A DNA stretch of 34,062 nt from Planctomycetaceae bacterium (GCA_016793115.1 JAEUIN010000260.1:1-34062); one strand, 5' to 3'. Counted from the first letter of the stretch, positions 8,845-17,529 are shown. Numbers and translations are program-made. Notes: a model not told the origin generated them from the letters alone.

Positions 8845-10299
8845 ATGGACCGCCATACGATTTCCTCGCGCCGCCACTTTCTGGCCACGCAGACGATGAG
8901 CCTGGGAGGCGTTGCGCTTGCCTGGCTGCTGCAAGACGAGGCGGCCCGCGCCGCACCGGCTCAGCCGGCGCTCGAGCCGCCGAAGTTCGATCTGTTGCCG
9001 AAGCCGACGCGCCGTCCGCCGCAAGCCACGGCGATGATTTCGTTTCTCATGCAAGGCGGGCCGAGCCACGTCGACCTGTTCGACCCGAAGCCGGAGTTGA
9101 CCAAGCGCGACGGACAGAAGATTCCCGGCGAGATCAAGTACGACAGCCCGGCCCAGACCGACGGCTCGTTGATGAAGTCGCCCTGGAAGTTCGCTAAGCA
9201 CGGCGAGTGCGGGATGGAACTCAGCGAACTGTTGCCGGGGTTGGCCGAAATTGTCGACGACATCACGCTCGTTCGTTCGATGCAATCCGGCGTCAACAAC
9301 CACGTGCAAGGGTTGCGGGCCTTGGTCAACGGCGGCATTCTCGCCGGCCGGCCGGCGCTCGGCTCGTGGGTGACCTACGGGCTGGGGAGCGAATGCCGGG
9401 ATTTGCCGGCCTATCTCGTGCTGACCGATCCGGAAGGCGTGCCGGTCGACGGCATCAACAACTGGGCCAACGGCTACCTGCCGGCGCTCTATCAGGGGAC
9501 GGTCATTCGTCCGCGCGAGCCGCGGATCTTAAACCTCGATCCGCCGCCGCACCTGCAAGGCGCGCCGCAGGAGCGGTTCTTGTCGTACCTCGACAAACTG
9601 AACCGGAAGCACTTGGCCGAACGGCCGGGCGAGAACGACCTGTCGGCACGGATCGCAGGTTATGAGACGGCGGCGCGGATGCAATCGGCGGCGAAGGAAG
9701 CGCTCGATATTTCGCGCGAGTCGGCGGCGACGCACAAGATGTACGGCATCGATCGGCCGGAATCGCGCGAGTTCGGCACGCGCTGCTTGATGGCCCGCCG
9801 CTTGATCGAGCGCGGCGTGCGGTTCGTGCAGATTTGCACCGGCAACCAAGATTGGGATCACCACAGCGGCATCGCGCAATCGCTGCCGAAGGAATGCCTG
9901 CGAACCGATGTGCCGTCGGCGGCGCTGGTGAAAGATTTGAAGCAGCGCGGGCTGCTGGACACGACGCTCGTGCAATGGTCGGGCGAAATGGGCCGGCTGC
10001 CGACCGTACAGAAGAGCGCCAGCGTCGGACGCGATCACAATACGCACGGCTTCAGCATGTGGCTGGCCGGCGGCGGCATCAAGGCGGGCTGCGTTCACGG
10101 CGCGACCGACGAATTCGGCCACAAGGCCGTGGAAAAGGTCGTCTCGCACACCGACTACCACGCCACGATCTACCACCTGCTCGGCTTGGACCCGCTGCAG
10201 CTCACGTTCCGCCGCCCGAACGGCGAAGCGTCGCTGACGGACGGCAAGCCGGGCACGATCGTGAAAAACATCCTCACGCGTCCGGACCTTGTCGCGTAG
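8845..10299 (+). CDS. DUF1501 protein with Tat signal
   Basis: A 484-aa protein of the alkaline-phosphatase/sulfatase-like DUF1501 family. The N terminus carries a twin-arginine motif, Ser8-Arg-Arg-His-Phe-Leu13, followed by a hydrophobic stretch, so a folded protein, perhaps with metal, is probably exported by Tat. Typical family blocks are FLMQGGPSHVDLFDPK, SMQSGVNNHVQG, NQDWDHHSGI, WSGEMGRLP and GRDHNTHGFSMWLAGGG; the Asp/His-rich ones are likely metal ligands. It begins 9 nt after the DUF1549/DUF1553 gene, and this order is typical of planctomycetes. The two products probably work together outside the cytoplasmic membrane. The substrate is unknown. Confidence 0.9.
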   Translation: MDRHTISSRRHFLATQTMSLGGVALAWLLQDEAARAAPAQPALEPPKFDLLPKPTRRPPQATAMISFLMQGGPSHVDLFDPKPELTKRDGQKIPGEIKYDSPAQTDGSLMKSPWKFAKHGECGMELSELLPGLAEIVDDITLVRSMQSGVNNHVQGLRALVNGGILAGRPALGSWVTYGLGSECRDLPAYLVLTDPEGVPVDGINNWANGYLPALYQGTVIRPREPRILNLDPPPHLQGAPQERFLSYLDKLNRKHLAERPGENDLSARIAGYETAARMQSAAKEALDISRESAATHKMYGIDRPESREFGTRCLMARRLIERGVRFVQICTGNQDWDHHSGIAQSLPKECLRTDVPSAALVKDLKQRGLLDTTLVQWSGEMGRLPTVQKSASVGRDHNTHGFSMWLAGGGIKAGCVHGATDEFGHKAVEKVVSHTDYHATIYHLLGLDPLQLTFRRPNGEASLTDGKPGTIVKNILTRPDLVA

Positions 10300-10320
10300 C
10301 TCCCCTTGGCTCCATCAGTA

Positions 10321-10462
10321 TCCAGAGAAGGGAGATGGGGGGACAAAGAGGGGATGAGGGAGATAAAGAGTAAATCGGAGTAAGGAATTCAAATTCAAGA
10401 AGCAATAGTTTGAGATTTCATCCCCAACACCTCCTCCGATCCCCTTATCCCACTTCTCTGGA
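10321..10462. repeat. Degraded long inverted repeat between convergent genes (family D)
   Basis: The outer ends are a perfect 10-bp inverted repeat (TCCAGAGAAG at 10321-10330 and its complement at 10453-10462). The purine-rich left side (GGGGACAAAGAGGGGATGAGG) and pyrimidine-rich right side (ATCCCCAACACCTCCTCCGATC) are loosely complementary. It begins 21 nt after the DUF1501 stop and ends before the convergent aldo/keto reductase stop. It may form a large stem and help end transcription, but no T-run is present. Confidence 0.6.
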
Positions 10463-10483
10463 AGTTAAAAGCCGCGCTGATCG

Positions 10484-11455
10484 TTAGACCGCGCGGCGGG
10501 AGACGGGGGTGCCTCTTTTCTTCAGGGCCTCGTCGATAGCGGCGAAGTGGCGCGGTTGGAGTTCTATTTTCAGCGCACCGGCGTTTTCGATGATTTGGTC
10601 GGGGCGTTTCGCGCCGACCAAGGCCGATGTAATGCCGGGCTTGCGGATCGTCCAAGCCAGAACAAGTTGCGAGAGCGTGCAGCCGGCGTCGGCGGCGATC
10701 GGCCGCAGGGCGTCGAGGAAGTCGTGGTTCTTTGTCCACTCCTCGCCTTGAAACATCGGGTACTTCGCTCGCCCGTCGCCGGGGGCGAACTGGTGATCGC
10801 GCGGTAGTTTGCCCGAAAGAAATCCCTTCATCAGCGGCCAGTAGATGCAGAGGGCGATCCCCTGCTCTCGGCAAAACGGCAGCAGTTCTTCGTCGATCTC
10901 GCGCTGCAGCAGGTTGTAGTGCGGCTGTACGGCCGTGACCGGGCATTCGGCCATAAACTCTTTGAGCTGCGCGACGTTGACGTTCGACGCCCCGACGGTG
11001 CGCGTCTTGCCTTCATCCATCAGCCGCTTCAGTTCGCCGGCCGATTCGCGCACGGGCGTCCGCGGATCGGGCGAGTGTAAGTACAAGAGTTCCACACGGT
11101 CGGTCGCGAGCCGACGCAAGCTCTCGTCGCAATGGCGGCGCAGAGTCGCCGGCCGGCCGTCTTGCACCTGCTTGCCGTCGGGCCCCCACTCGATGCCGCC
11201 CTTGGTGGCGATCACGATTTGATCGCGCTTCGAACCGAGCGCGCGAGCGATGAGCTTTTCACTTTCGCCGTGGGCGCCGTAGCAATAGGCCGTGTCGAAG
11301 AAGTTGATGCCGCACTCGAAAGCGGCCGCGAGCGTCGCGAGGCTGTTTTCTTCGGTGACGTTGAGGCTCGTCATGCCGGCGATCGGCCAGCAGCCCATCG
11401 CGATGGGTGAAACAAAAATCCCCGAGTTTCCTAAGGCGCGCTGAGCGGTTGTCAT
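10484..11455 (-). CDS. Aldo/keto reductase
   Basis: A 323-aa NAD(P)H-dependent oxidoreductase with the AKR (beta/alpha)8 barrel. The catalytic tetrad is visible: Asp54 and Tyr59 (FFDTAYCYG), Lys85 (IATKGG) and His127 (LYLHSPD). The cofactor-binding C-terminal pattern is present too (LVLAWTIRKPGITSALVGAKRPDQI). The ATG at 11453-11455 is chosen because an upstream promoter (-10 at 11503-11508) excludes the longer frame and the family N terminus begins here (ALGNSGIFVSPIAMG). It is divergent from the GH63-like glucosidase gene with 184 nt between. Many AKRs act on sugar aldehydes, so a link with carbohydrate use is possible but not shown. Confidence 0.9.
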   Translation of the reverse strand: MTTAQRALGNSGIFVSPIAMGCWPIAGMTSLNVTEENSLATLAAAFECGINFFDTAYCYGAHGESEKLIARALGSKRDQIVIATKGGIEWGPDGKQVQDGRPATLRRHCDESLRRLATDRVELLYLHSPDPRTPVRESAGELKRLMDEGKTRTVGASNVNVAQLKEFMAECPVTAVQPHYNLLQREIDEELLPFCREQGIALCIYWPLMKGFLSGKLPRDHQFAPGDGRAKYPMFQGEEWTKNHDFLDALRPIAADAGCTLSQLVLAWTIRKPGITSALVGAKRPDQIIENAGALKIELQPRHFAAIDEALKKRGTPVSRRAV

Positions 11456-11502
11456 CGTGTCGGCAGGGCGAGGGTGGCGTTGCTTGTGAAACGGTTGCGG
11501 CG

Positions 11503-11532
11503 ATTCTAGCGCACCCCACGCGCCTCGGGCAA
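11503..11532 (-). promoter_or_regulatory. Sigma-70-type promoter for the aldo/keto reductase gene
   Basis: Read on the minus strand: TTGCCC (11532-11527), 18-nt spacer, TAGAAT (11508-11503) in the context GCTAGAATC. It lies about 48 nt before the chosen start codon. Confidence 0.5.
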
Positions 11533-11639
11533 TCTCCCACGTTTCGCGCCGTGCGCCGCCGCGGTTTCCCTCTCGCATGCGGCCCGCCGTAAAGCTACAA
11601 CCTACAAGACTTCGTCGACCTTCACCTTACCGGAAGCCC

Positions 11640-14321
11640 ATGTCCGCCGACTCCGCCGAGCATCGCCGACTCGCCGACCACGAAACTCGCAGCATCGATT
11701 GGAAGCATTGGGGGCCGTATCTCGCGGAACGGGCCTGGGGGACGGTTCGTGAAGACTACAGCCCCGAAGGAAACGCGTGGGAGTCGTTTCCGCACGACCA
11801 TGCCCGCAGCCGGGCCTATCGCTGGAACGAAGACGGCCTGTGCGGCGTCTGCAATCGGTTTCAAAACGCCTGCATGGCCGTGGCGCTGTGGAACGGCAAA
11901 GACCCGATCTTGAAGGAGCGGCTGTTCGGCCTGGGAGGCAACGAAGGCAACCACGGGGAAGACGTCAAGGAATACTACTTTTACCTCGACAACATTCCGA
12001 CGCACTCGTACATGAAGATGCTTTACAAGTATCCTCAGGTCGAGTTTCCTTATGCGAAACTGGTCGCCGCGAACAAAGCGCAAGGACGCAACAAGCCGGA
12101 AGTCGAGCTGATCGACGTGCTCGGCGACGCCTTGAACGCGGGGAAGTATTTCGACGTCTTCGTCGAATACGCCAAGGCCGACGCGGAAGACGTGCTCTGC
12201 CGCATCACCGTCGTCAATCGCGGGCCGGAAGCCGCGCCGATTCACGTGTTACCGCACTACTGGTTCCGCAACACGTGGTCGTGGGGCAACGATTCCTCGC
12301 GGCCTGTGATTCGGGGAGTGGGCGCGCTCTCGGCGGAAACGGAACATCGGCACCTCGGCAAGCGTTATTGGTATCTGGCCGCCCGGCCGCAGGACGACGC
12401 CCCCGCCGCGAGCGCGAAGTTGCCGCCGCCGCGGCTGATGTTCACCGAGAACGATACGAACAAAAAGCTGATCTTCGGCAGCCAAAACGATCTGCCTTAT
12501 GTGAAAGACGCCTTCCACTACGCCGTCTGCAACGGCCGGCTCGAAGCCTTAAACCCGGCCCGTAAAGGAACGAAGGCGGCCGGGCACTTTCAGGCGATCG
12601 TGCCTCCGGGCGGATCGTTCGTCGTCGAAACGCGTTACACGCCGCAGGTGTTGTCGGCGCCGTTCGCCGATTTCGACGACGTGTTCGCGGCGCGCAAGCG
12701 CGAGGCCGACGAATTCTACGGCGCGGTGATTCCCGCCGACTTGGACGACGAACGTCGCATGGTCGAGCGACAAGCCTACGCCGGTTTGCTGTGGTCGAAG
12801 CAGTTCTACCACTACAGCGTCGAACTCTGGCTCGACGGCGACCCGGTCGGGCGGCGCTCGCCGGAGTTGCGCTCGCGGCTGCGCAACAACCAGTGGCGGC
12901 AGATGTACTGCCTCGACATCATCTCGATGCCCGACAAGTGGGAATACCCCTGGTTCGCCGCCTGGGATCTGGCGTTCCACTGCCTGCCGCTCGCGCATGT
13001 CGACCCACAATTCGCCAAGCGTCAGCTCATGTTGATGCTCCGCGAATGGTATATGCACCCCAACGGCCAACTCCCGGCCTACGAATGGAACTTCTCCGAC
13101 GTCAACCCGCCGGTCCACGCTTGGGCCTGCTGGCGCGTGTATAAGATCGCCCGCAACGTGATGGGCACCGCCGACACGCAGTGGCTCGAAGAAGTCTTTC
13201 AAAAGCTGCTGCTGAATTTCACGTGGTGGGTGAATCGCAAAGACCGCGACGGGCAGAACGTGTTCGAGGGCGGCTTTCTCGGACTCGACAACATCGGCGT
13301 GTTCGATCGTTCGAGCAAGCTTCCCGGCGGCGGCTACATCGAACAGGCCGACGGCACGGCGTGGATGGGCATGTATTGCTTGAACATGCTCGCGATCGCG
13401 CTCGAACTGGCCCGCACGCGGCCGGCCTACGAAAGCGTGGCGACGAAGTTTCTCGAGCACTTCATCTATATCTCCAACGCGATCAACGCGCCGATTCAAG
13501 AGAATGGTCTCTGGGACGCCGAAGACGGTTTCTTCTACGACAAGCTCCACATGCCCGACGGCAGCTTTCAACCGCTGCGGCTCCGCTCGCTGGTCGGTCT
13601 GATTCCGCTATTCGCCGTAGAAACGCTCGAGCCGGAACTGCTTGAGCTGTTGCCGAACTTTCGCCGGCGCATGGAGTGGTTCATTAAATATCGCCCGAAA
13701 CTCACGGCCGCCGTGGCCTCGCTCACCGAGCCGGGCGAAGACGGCCGCCGGCTGCTGACGATCGTCGATCGTTACAAGCTCGAGCGCATCTTGCCGCGGA
13801 TGTTCGACTCGACGCAGTTTCTTTCCGATTACGGGCTCCGTTCGATGTCGCACCACATGGCGACGGAGCCGTTCGTGTTCAACTGCGACGGCAAGCAACT
13901 CAGCGTGGCCTACGAACCGGGCGAGTCGTCGAGCGACATGTTCGGCGGCAACTCCAACTGGCGCGGGCCGATCTGGTTTCCGGTGAACTACTTGATGATC
14001 GAATCGCTCGAGAAGTATCATCATTACTTCGGCGATTCGCTCAAAATCGAGGCGCCGCGCTATTCGGGCAATTGGGTCGGTCTCGACGGCGCGGCCCACG
14101 AGCTTTCGCGCCGGCTCTGCAACTTGTTCCTGCGCGACGAGAGCGCGGGAGGACGTCGGCCGGCGCTGGGCGACGTCGAACTGTTTCAAACCGATCCGTA
14201 TTGGCGCGACTACATCCTGTTCTACGAGTATTTCCACGGCGATACAGGCCGCGGGCTCGGCGCGAGCCATCAAACGGGCTGGACGGGATTGGTGGCGAGA
14301 TTGCTGAGCGACAAGGGTTAG
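11640..14321 (+). CDS. GH63-like glucosidase (MGH1-type glycoside hydrolase)
   Basis: An 893-aa protein without a signal peptide, so probably cytoplasmic. It resembles bacterial members of the GH63/mannosyl-oligosaccharide-glucosidase clan: an N-terminal beta-rich domain (about 1-400), then an (alpha/alpha)6 barrel with the blocks FAAWDLAFHCLPLAHVDP (Trp442-Asp443, likely catalytic acid region), NGQLPAYEWNFSDVNPPVHA, GGGYIEQADGTAWMGMYCLNM and GNSNWRGPIWFPVNYLMI (Asn773-Pro777). In eukaryotes GH63 trims N-glycans; bacterial forms act on alpha-glucosides or mannosylglycerate-type compounds, and the substrate here is unknown. The start at 11640 is chosen because upstream residues are low-complexity basic sequence. 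An inverted repeat begins 16 nt after the stop. Confidence 0.85.
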   Translation: MSADSAEHRRLADHETRSIDWKHWGPYLAERAWGTVREDYSPEGNAWESFPHDHARSRAYRWNEDGLCGVCNRFQNACMAVALWNGKDPILKERLFGLGGNEGNHGEDVKEYYFYLDNIPTHSYMKMLYKYPQVEFPYAKLVAANKAQGRNKPEVELIDVLGDALNAGKYFDVFVEYAKADAEDVLCRITVVNRGPEAAPIHVLPHYWFRNTWSWGNDSSRPVIRGVGALSAETEHRHLGKRYWYLAARPQDDAPAASAKLPPPRLMFTENDTNKKLIFGSQNDLPYVKDAFHYAVCNGRLEALNPARKGTKAAGHFQAIVPPGGSFVVETRYTPQVLSAPFADFDDVFAARKREADEFYGAVIPADLDDERRMVERQAYAGLLWSKQFYHYSVELWLDGDPVGRRSPELRSRLRNNQWRQMYCLDIISMPDKWEYPWFAAWDLAFHCLPLAHVDPQFAKRQLMLMLREWYMHPNGQLPAYEWNFSDVNPPVHAWACWRVYKIARNVMGTADTQWLEEVFQKLLLNFTWWVNRKDRDGQNVFEGGFLGLDNIGVFDRSSKLPGGGYIEQADGTAWMGMYCLNMLAIALELARTRPAYESVATKFLEHFIYISNAINAPIQENGLWDAEDGFFYDKLHMPDGSFQPLRLRSLVGLIPLFAVETLEPELLELLPNFRRRMEWFIKYRPKLTAAVASLTEPGEDGRRLLTIVDRYKLERILPRMFDSTQFLSDYGLRSMSHHMATEPFVFNCDGKQLSVAYEPGESSSDMFGGNSNWRGPIWFPVNYLMIESLEKYHHYFGDSLKIEAPRYSGNWVGLDGAAHELSRRLCNLFLRDESAGGRRPALGDVELFQTDPYWRDYILFYEYFHGDTGRGLGASHQTGWTGLVARLLSDKG

Positions 14322-14337
14322 TTGCGGCGATTTTCGT

Positions 14338-14436
14338 CCCCGGCACTTTATGCCGGGGGGCAATGTGGTCCGCGTTTCCGAAGGCCGGCGAGTTCGTTTT
14401 CAATCGACGTCGATTACCCCGGCATAAAGTGCCGGG
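14338..14436. repeat. Family-B double-hairpin repeat
   Basis: CCCCGGCACTTTATGCCGGGG at 14338-14358 and the reverse complement, CCCCGGCATAAAGTGCCGGG at 14417-14436, flank a 58-nt middle. Each end is itself a hairpin (CCCGGCA / TGCCGGG stem around CTTTA or TAAAG), so the plan matches family A with unrelated sequence. It starts 16 nt after the GH63-like gene stop and ends 39 nt before the methyltransferase start. Confidence 0.88.
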
Positions 14437-14475
14437 AGCTAAAGACCGATCGACCAATTCAAGGACGTAGGCGGA

Positions 14476-15135
14476 ATGTCGAACTGGTGGTCGGAAGTGC
14501 GGACGTTCGTCCGCGAGTATCGCACGAATTTCAAACACACCGGCGCGGTGCTCCCCAGCGGCAGTTCGCTCGGCAAAGCGCTGACCCGCTTCGTGCGCAA
14601 GCGCGACGGCGCGACCGCGCCGCTGGCGATTCTGGAAGTGGGGCCGGGCACCGGCGCGGTGACGCGCCACATCGCGGCGTCGCTCCAAGCGGGCGACGTG
14701 TTGCACCTTTCGGAGCTAAATACGTCGTTCGTCGAACTGCTCCGCAAGCGGTTCGATCATCAGCCGCCGTTTTGCAACGTCGCCGAGCAAGTGCGGGTTT
14801 TTCACGGGCCGGTCGAAGAGCTTCCGCACGACATGCAATACGACCTCATCATCTCCGGCCTGCCGCTCAACAATTTCAACGTCGACGAAGTGGAGCACAT
14901 TTTCGGCATCTTCCAAAAGCTCTTGAAGCCGGGAGGCACGCTCTCGTTTTTCGAATACATCGGCATCCGCAAAGTGCGGGCCATGGTGAGCGACGCTCCG
15001 GGCAAAGAGCGCTTGCGCGGCATCGCCCGCTGCATGGAGGGAGTACTGCAGCGCGGTGAAATCCACCGCGACCACGTCTGGCCGAACGTCCCGCCGGCGT
15101 ATGTGCATCATGTGCGATTCGGATGCGACAAGTGA
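14476..15135 (+). CDS. Class I SAM methyltransferase, phospholipid N-methyltransferase (PmtA)-like
   Basis: A 219-aa soluble methyltransferase. Motif I, LEVGPGTGAVT (Glu54-Gly60), binds S-adenosylmethionine; the acidic post-I region follows (LHLSELNTSF), and motif IV is ISGLPLNNF (126-134), close to the SxLPLxxx pattern of PmtA. The N terminus (FVREYRTNFKHTGAVLPSG) also matches the start of bacterial phosphatidylethanolamine N-methyltransferases and KsgA-related enzymes. A role in lipid methylation is therefore likely but not certain. The 3' end overlaps the chrA-like gene by 13 nt, so the two are translationally coupled. Confidence 0.8.
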   Translation: MSNWWSEVRTFVREYRTNFKHTGAVLPSGSSLGKALTRFVRKRDGATAPLAILEVGPGTGAVTRHIAASLQAGDVLHLSELNTSFVELLRKRFDHQPPFCNVAEQVRVFHGPVEELPHDMQYDLIISGLPLNNFNVDEVEHIFGIFQKLLKPGGTLSFFEYIGIRKVRAMVSDAPGKERLRGIARCMEGVLQRGEIHRDHVWPNVPPAYVHHVRFGCDK

Positions 15136-16457
15136 ACGAAACGCCGGCCGCCGACGTTTCCTTTCGCGAAGCGCTCGGCGTTTGGTGCCAAGTCGCGCTG
15201 CAAAGTTTCGGCGGCCCGGCCGGACAGATCGCCGTTATGCATCGCATCTTGGTCGAACGGAAAAAGTGGATCGACGAAGATCGCTTTCTCCACGCGCTTA
15301 ATTACTGCATGTTGCTCCCCGGCCCCGAAGCGCAACAACTCGCCACCTACATCGGCTGGCTGATGCACGGCGTGCGCGGCGGGCTCGCCGCCGGATTGCT
15401 CTTCATCACTCCGGGGATCGCGGCCATCTTGGCGTTGAGCGTCGTCTATGTCGAACTGGGGCATACGATCGTCGTTCCGGCGCTTTTCTTCGGGCTTAAA
15501 GCCGCGGTTTCGGCCGTCGTGTTCGAGGCCGTGCATCGCATCTCCAAGCGAGCACTGAAGAGTCGACCGCACTATCTGCTCGCGGCGGCGTCGTTCGTAG
15601 CCATATTTCTCTTCGACGTGCCGTTTCCCCTGATCATCATCGCCGCGGCGCTCCTAGGTTGGCTCGCACTCCCGATCGCTCCTGCCGGCGCGCCCTCGGC
15701 GTCGACTGTAACCGCAGAACGCGTGCGCCCGTCGTTCGTTCGCTCGATCGGCGTGCTCGCCGTGTGGCTCGTCGTCTGGTGGGGACCGCAGTTAATCGTT
15801 TTGGGAATGTTCGGGCCGGCGCACGTGTTCGTTCGGGAAGGGCTGTTTTTCAGCCAAGCGGCGATGGTGACCTTCGGCGGCGCTTACTCCGTGCTCACCT
15901 ATATCGCTCAGCGTGCCGTGGAGACTTACGGCTGGCTGTCGCCCCGCGAGACGCTCGATGGGCTCGGCATGGCGGAAACGACGCCCGGCCCGCTGATTAT
16001 GGTGGTTCAATTCGTCGGCTTTTTGGCCGCTTATCGTTTCGCGCCGGAAATGCCGCCGCTCGCCGCGGGCATTTGCGGGGCGTTGCTGACGACGTGGGTT
16101 ACGTTTGCGCCCTGCTTTCTCTGGATTTTTCTAGGCGCGCCGTACATCGAAACGCTCCGCAACAATCGCGCTCTCACGCGGGCTTTGTCCGGAATCACGG
16201 CGGCCGTCGTCGGCGTCATCTTGAACTTGGCGATCTGGTTCTTGCTACATGTGTTGTTCGCCGGCGTCGAGGAGCGCCATTTCGGTGTGATTCGGTATTA
16301 CCTTCCGGTTTGGTCGACGTTCGACGTCGCCGCCGCGACGATCGCCGCCGGAGCGTGTTGGCTGCTCCTGTGGGCGAGGCGATCCGTCGGACTCGTACTC
16401 GCGGCAGGGACGGCGTGTGGAGCGCTCGTCTATTGGTTCGCGAACCGACCGACCTAA
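15123..16457 (+). CDS. chrA: ChrA-family chromate transporter, two-domain
   Basis: A 444-aa inner-membrane protein with two homologous CHR domains. The first opens with LQSFGGPAGQIAVMHRILVERKKW and LLPGPEAQQLATYIGW; the second, after a linker at about 185-230, repeats the pattern with MVTFGGAYSVLTYI and AETTPGPLIMVVQFVGF. Family members export chromate or act as anion carriers; some are for other oxyanions. The ATG at 15123 overlaps the methyltransferase gene; a GTG at 15132 overlapping its TGA stop is an alternative. No chromate regulator (ChrB) is nearby, so the physiological anion is uncertain. Confidence 0.9.
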   Translation: MRQVNETPAADVSFREALGVWCQVALQSFGGPAGQIAVMHRILVERKKWIDEDRFLHALNYCMLLPGPEAQQLATYIGWLMHGVRGGLAAGLLFITPGIAAILALSVVYVELGHTIVVPALFFGLKAAVSAVVFEAVHRISKRALKSRPHYLLAAASFVAIFLFDVPFPLIIIAAALLGWLALPIAPAGAPSASTVTAERVRPSFVRSIGVLAVWLVVWWGPQLIVLGMFGPAHVFVREGLFFSQAAMVTFGGAYSVLTYIAQRAVETYGWLSPRETLDGLGMAETTPGPLIMVVQFVGFLAAYRFAPEMPPLAAGICGALLTTWVTFAPCFLWIFLGAPYIETLRNNRALTRALSGITAAVVGVILNLAIWFLLHVLFAGVEERHFGVIRYYLPVWSTFDVAAATIAAGACWLLLWARRSVGLVLAAGTACGALVYWFANRPT

Positions 16458-16508
16458 GAAACCCACGGACGACACGGCCCCCGCCTTCGCGGCGCCGACC
16501 GCAGCCCT

Positions 16509-16514
16509 TACAAT
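16509..16514 (+). promoter_or_regulatory. TACAAT -10 box directly before nfo (possible leaderless start)
   Basis: TACAAT at 16509-16514 is separated from the ATG (16523) by only 8 nt. A weak TTCGCG lies 17 nt upstream (16486-16491). A start site at the usual distance would fall on or next to the ATG, and no Shine-Dalgarno sequence is seen, so a leaderless mRNA is likely if this box is used. Confidence 0.45.
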
Positions 16515-16522
16515 CTGCGGCT

Positions 16523-17428
16523 ATGAACGATAAACCTCTTCTCGGCGCCCACGAATCGATTGCGGGCGGGTACTACAAATCGGTCGAGATCGCGGCCCGC
16601 GTCGGCTGCGATTGCGTGCAGTTGTTCACCAAGAACAACAACCAATGGCGGGCCAAGGAGATTTCCGCCGACGAAGCGGCGGCGTTTCGTGAGGCGCTTG
16701 GGCGGCTCAAGATTTCGCACCCGATTGCGCACGACTCCTATCTCATCAACTTGGCCGCGCCCGACGACGATTTGTGGAAGAAATCGATCGAGGCGTTCAT
16801 CGTCGAGCTGCGCCGCGCCGATCAGCTTGGCATTCCCTACGTCGTCACGCATCCGGGCTCGTTCACGACGACGAGTGAAGCCGAAGGGTTGAAGCGGATC
16901 ATTGCCGCGCTCGACATCGTGCACAAGCAAACCGCGGGCGTGAAGGCTTGCTGCTTGCTGGAAAACACGGCCGGCCAAGGTTCCAACCTCGGCAATCGCT
17001 TCGAACATCTGGCGGCCATCATCGCCGGCGTGAAGCAACCGGAGCGGTTAGGCGTTTGCATCGACACGTGCCACGCGTTCGCGGCCGGCTATCCGATCGC
17101 CGACCCCGCCGACTACGAGCAGACGTTCGCCGAGCTCGACCGGCTCGTTGGGCTGGGGCGTGTGAAGGCGTTTCACCTGAACGACAGTAAGAAGGGGCTC
17201 GGCTCGCGGGTCGATCGTCATGAGCACATCGGCGAGGGGATGATCGGTATCGAAGCGTTTCGGAATCTTCTGAACGACCCGCGCTTCCGGCAAACTCCGA
17301 TGTATCTGGAAACGCCGAAGGGAACGCGCGACGACGAAGACCTCGACACGATCAATCTGCGAACGCTCCGCTCGCTCGTCGGCCCCTCGGCTCCGCCGGC
17401 GAAGAAGAAGGCCGCGCAGCGAAAGTAG
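16523..17428 (+). CDS. nfo: Deoxyribonuclease IV / endonuclease IV (AP endonuclease)
   Basis: A 301-aa DNA-repair enzyme that cuts 5' of abasic sites using a tri-zinc centre. All nine expected zinc ligands can be placed: His70, His110, Glu147, Asp181, His184, His218, Asp231, His233 and Glu263, in the family blocks LGAHESIAGG, LLENTAGQGSNLG, CIDTCHAFAAGYP, HLNDSKKGLGSRVDRHEHIGEG and LETPKG. The C terminus has a short basic tail (KKKAAQRK). The much longer open frame upstream is ChrA coding sequence read in the wrong frame. The stop codon lies inside the left end of an inverted repeat (17425-17529). Confidence 0.95.
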   Translation: MNDKPLLGAHESIAGGYYKSVEIAARVGCDCVQLFTKNNNQWRAKEISADEAAAFREALGRLKISHPIAHDSYLINLAAPDDDLWKKSIEAFIVELRRADQLGIPYVVTHPGSFTTTSEAEGLKRIIAALDIVHKQTAGVKACCLLENTAGQGSNLGNRFEHLAAIIAGVKQPERLGVCIDTCHAFAAGYPIADPADYEQTFAELDRLVGLGRVKAFHLNDSKKGLGSRVDRHEHIGEGMIGIEAFRNLLNDPRFRQTPMYLETPKGTRDDEDLDTINLRTLRSLVGPSAPPAKKKAAQRK

Positions 17429-17529
17429 GGTGGGTTGAGCATCGGGAGGCCCACACGGAAAGAACGTTGAATCCGCGTGGGCCTCACCGATCGCCGCCGC
17501 AGGCGGCAAACGCTTTCGACCCAACCTAC
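17425..17529. repeat. Family-C nested inverted repeat overlapping the nfo stop codon
   Basis: The outer ends GTAGGGTGGGTTGA (17425-17438) and the complement of GTAGGTTGGGTCGA (ending 17529) match at 12 of 14 positions. An inner hairpin AGGCCCACACGGA (17447-17459) pairs with TCCGCGTGGGCCT (17472-17484), and a small hairpin GCCGCC-GCA-GGCGGC follows. The TAG at 17426-17428 is part of the element's left end. It probably forms a structured 3' end for the nfo mRNA. Confidence 0.8.

Noticed and set aside
7683..9197. 504-aa plus-strand frame spanning the DUF1549-DUF1501 junction
   Set aside because: Shifted-frame shadow, nearly all Arg/Ala/Gly; it would cross two well supported genes.
15659..16522. 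288-residue N-terminal extension of endonuclease IV (a ChrA-endonuclease fusion)
   Set aside because: The extension is chrA coding sequence read out of frame, Arg-rich, and the family N terminus begins at 16523.
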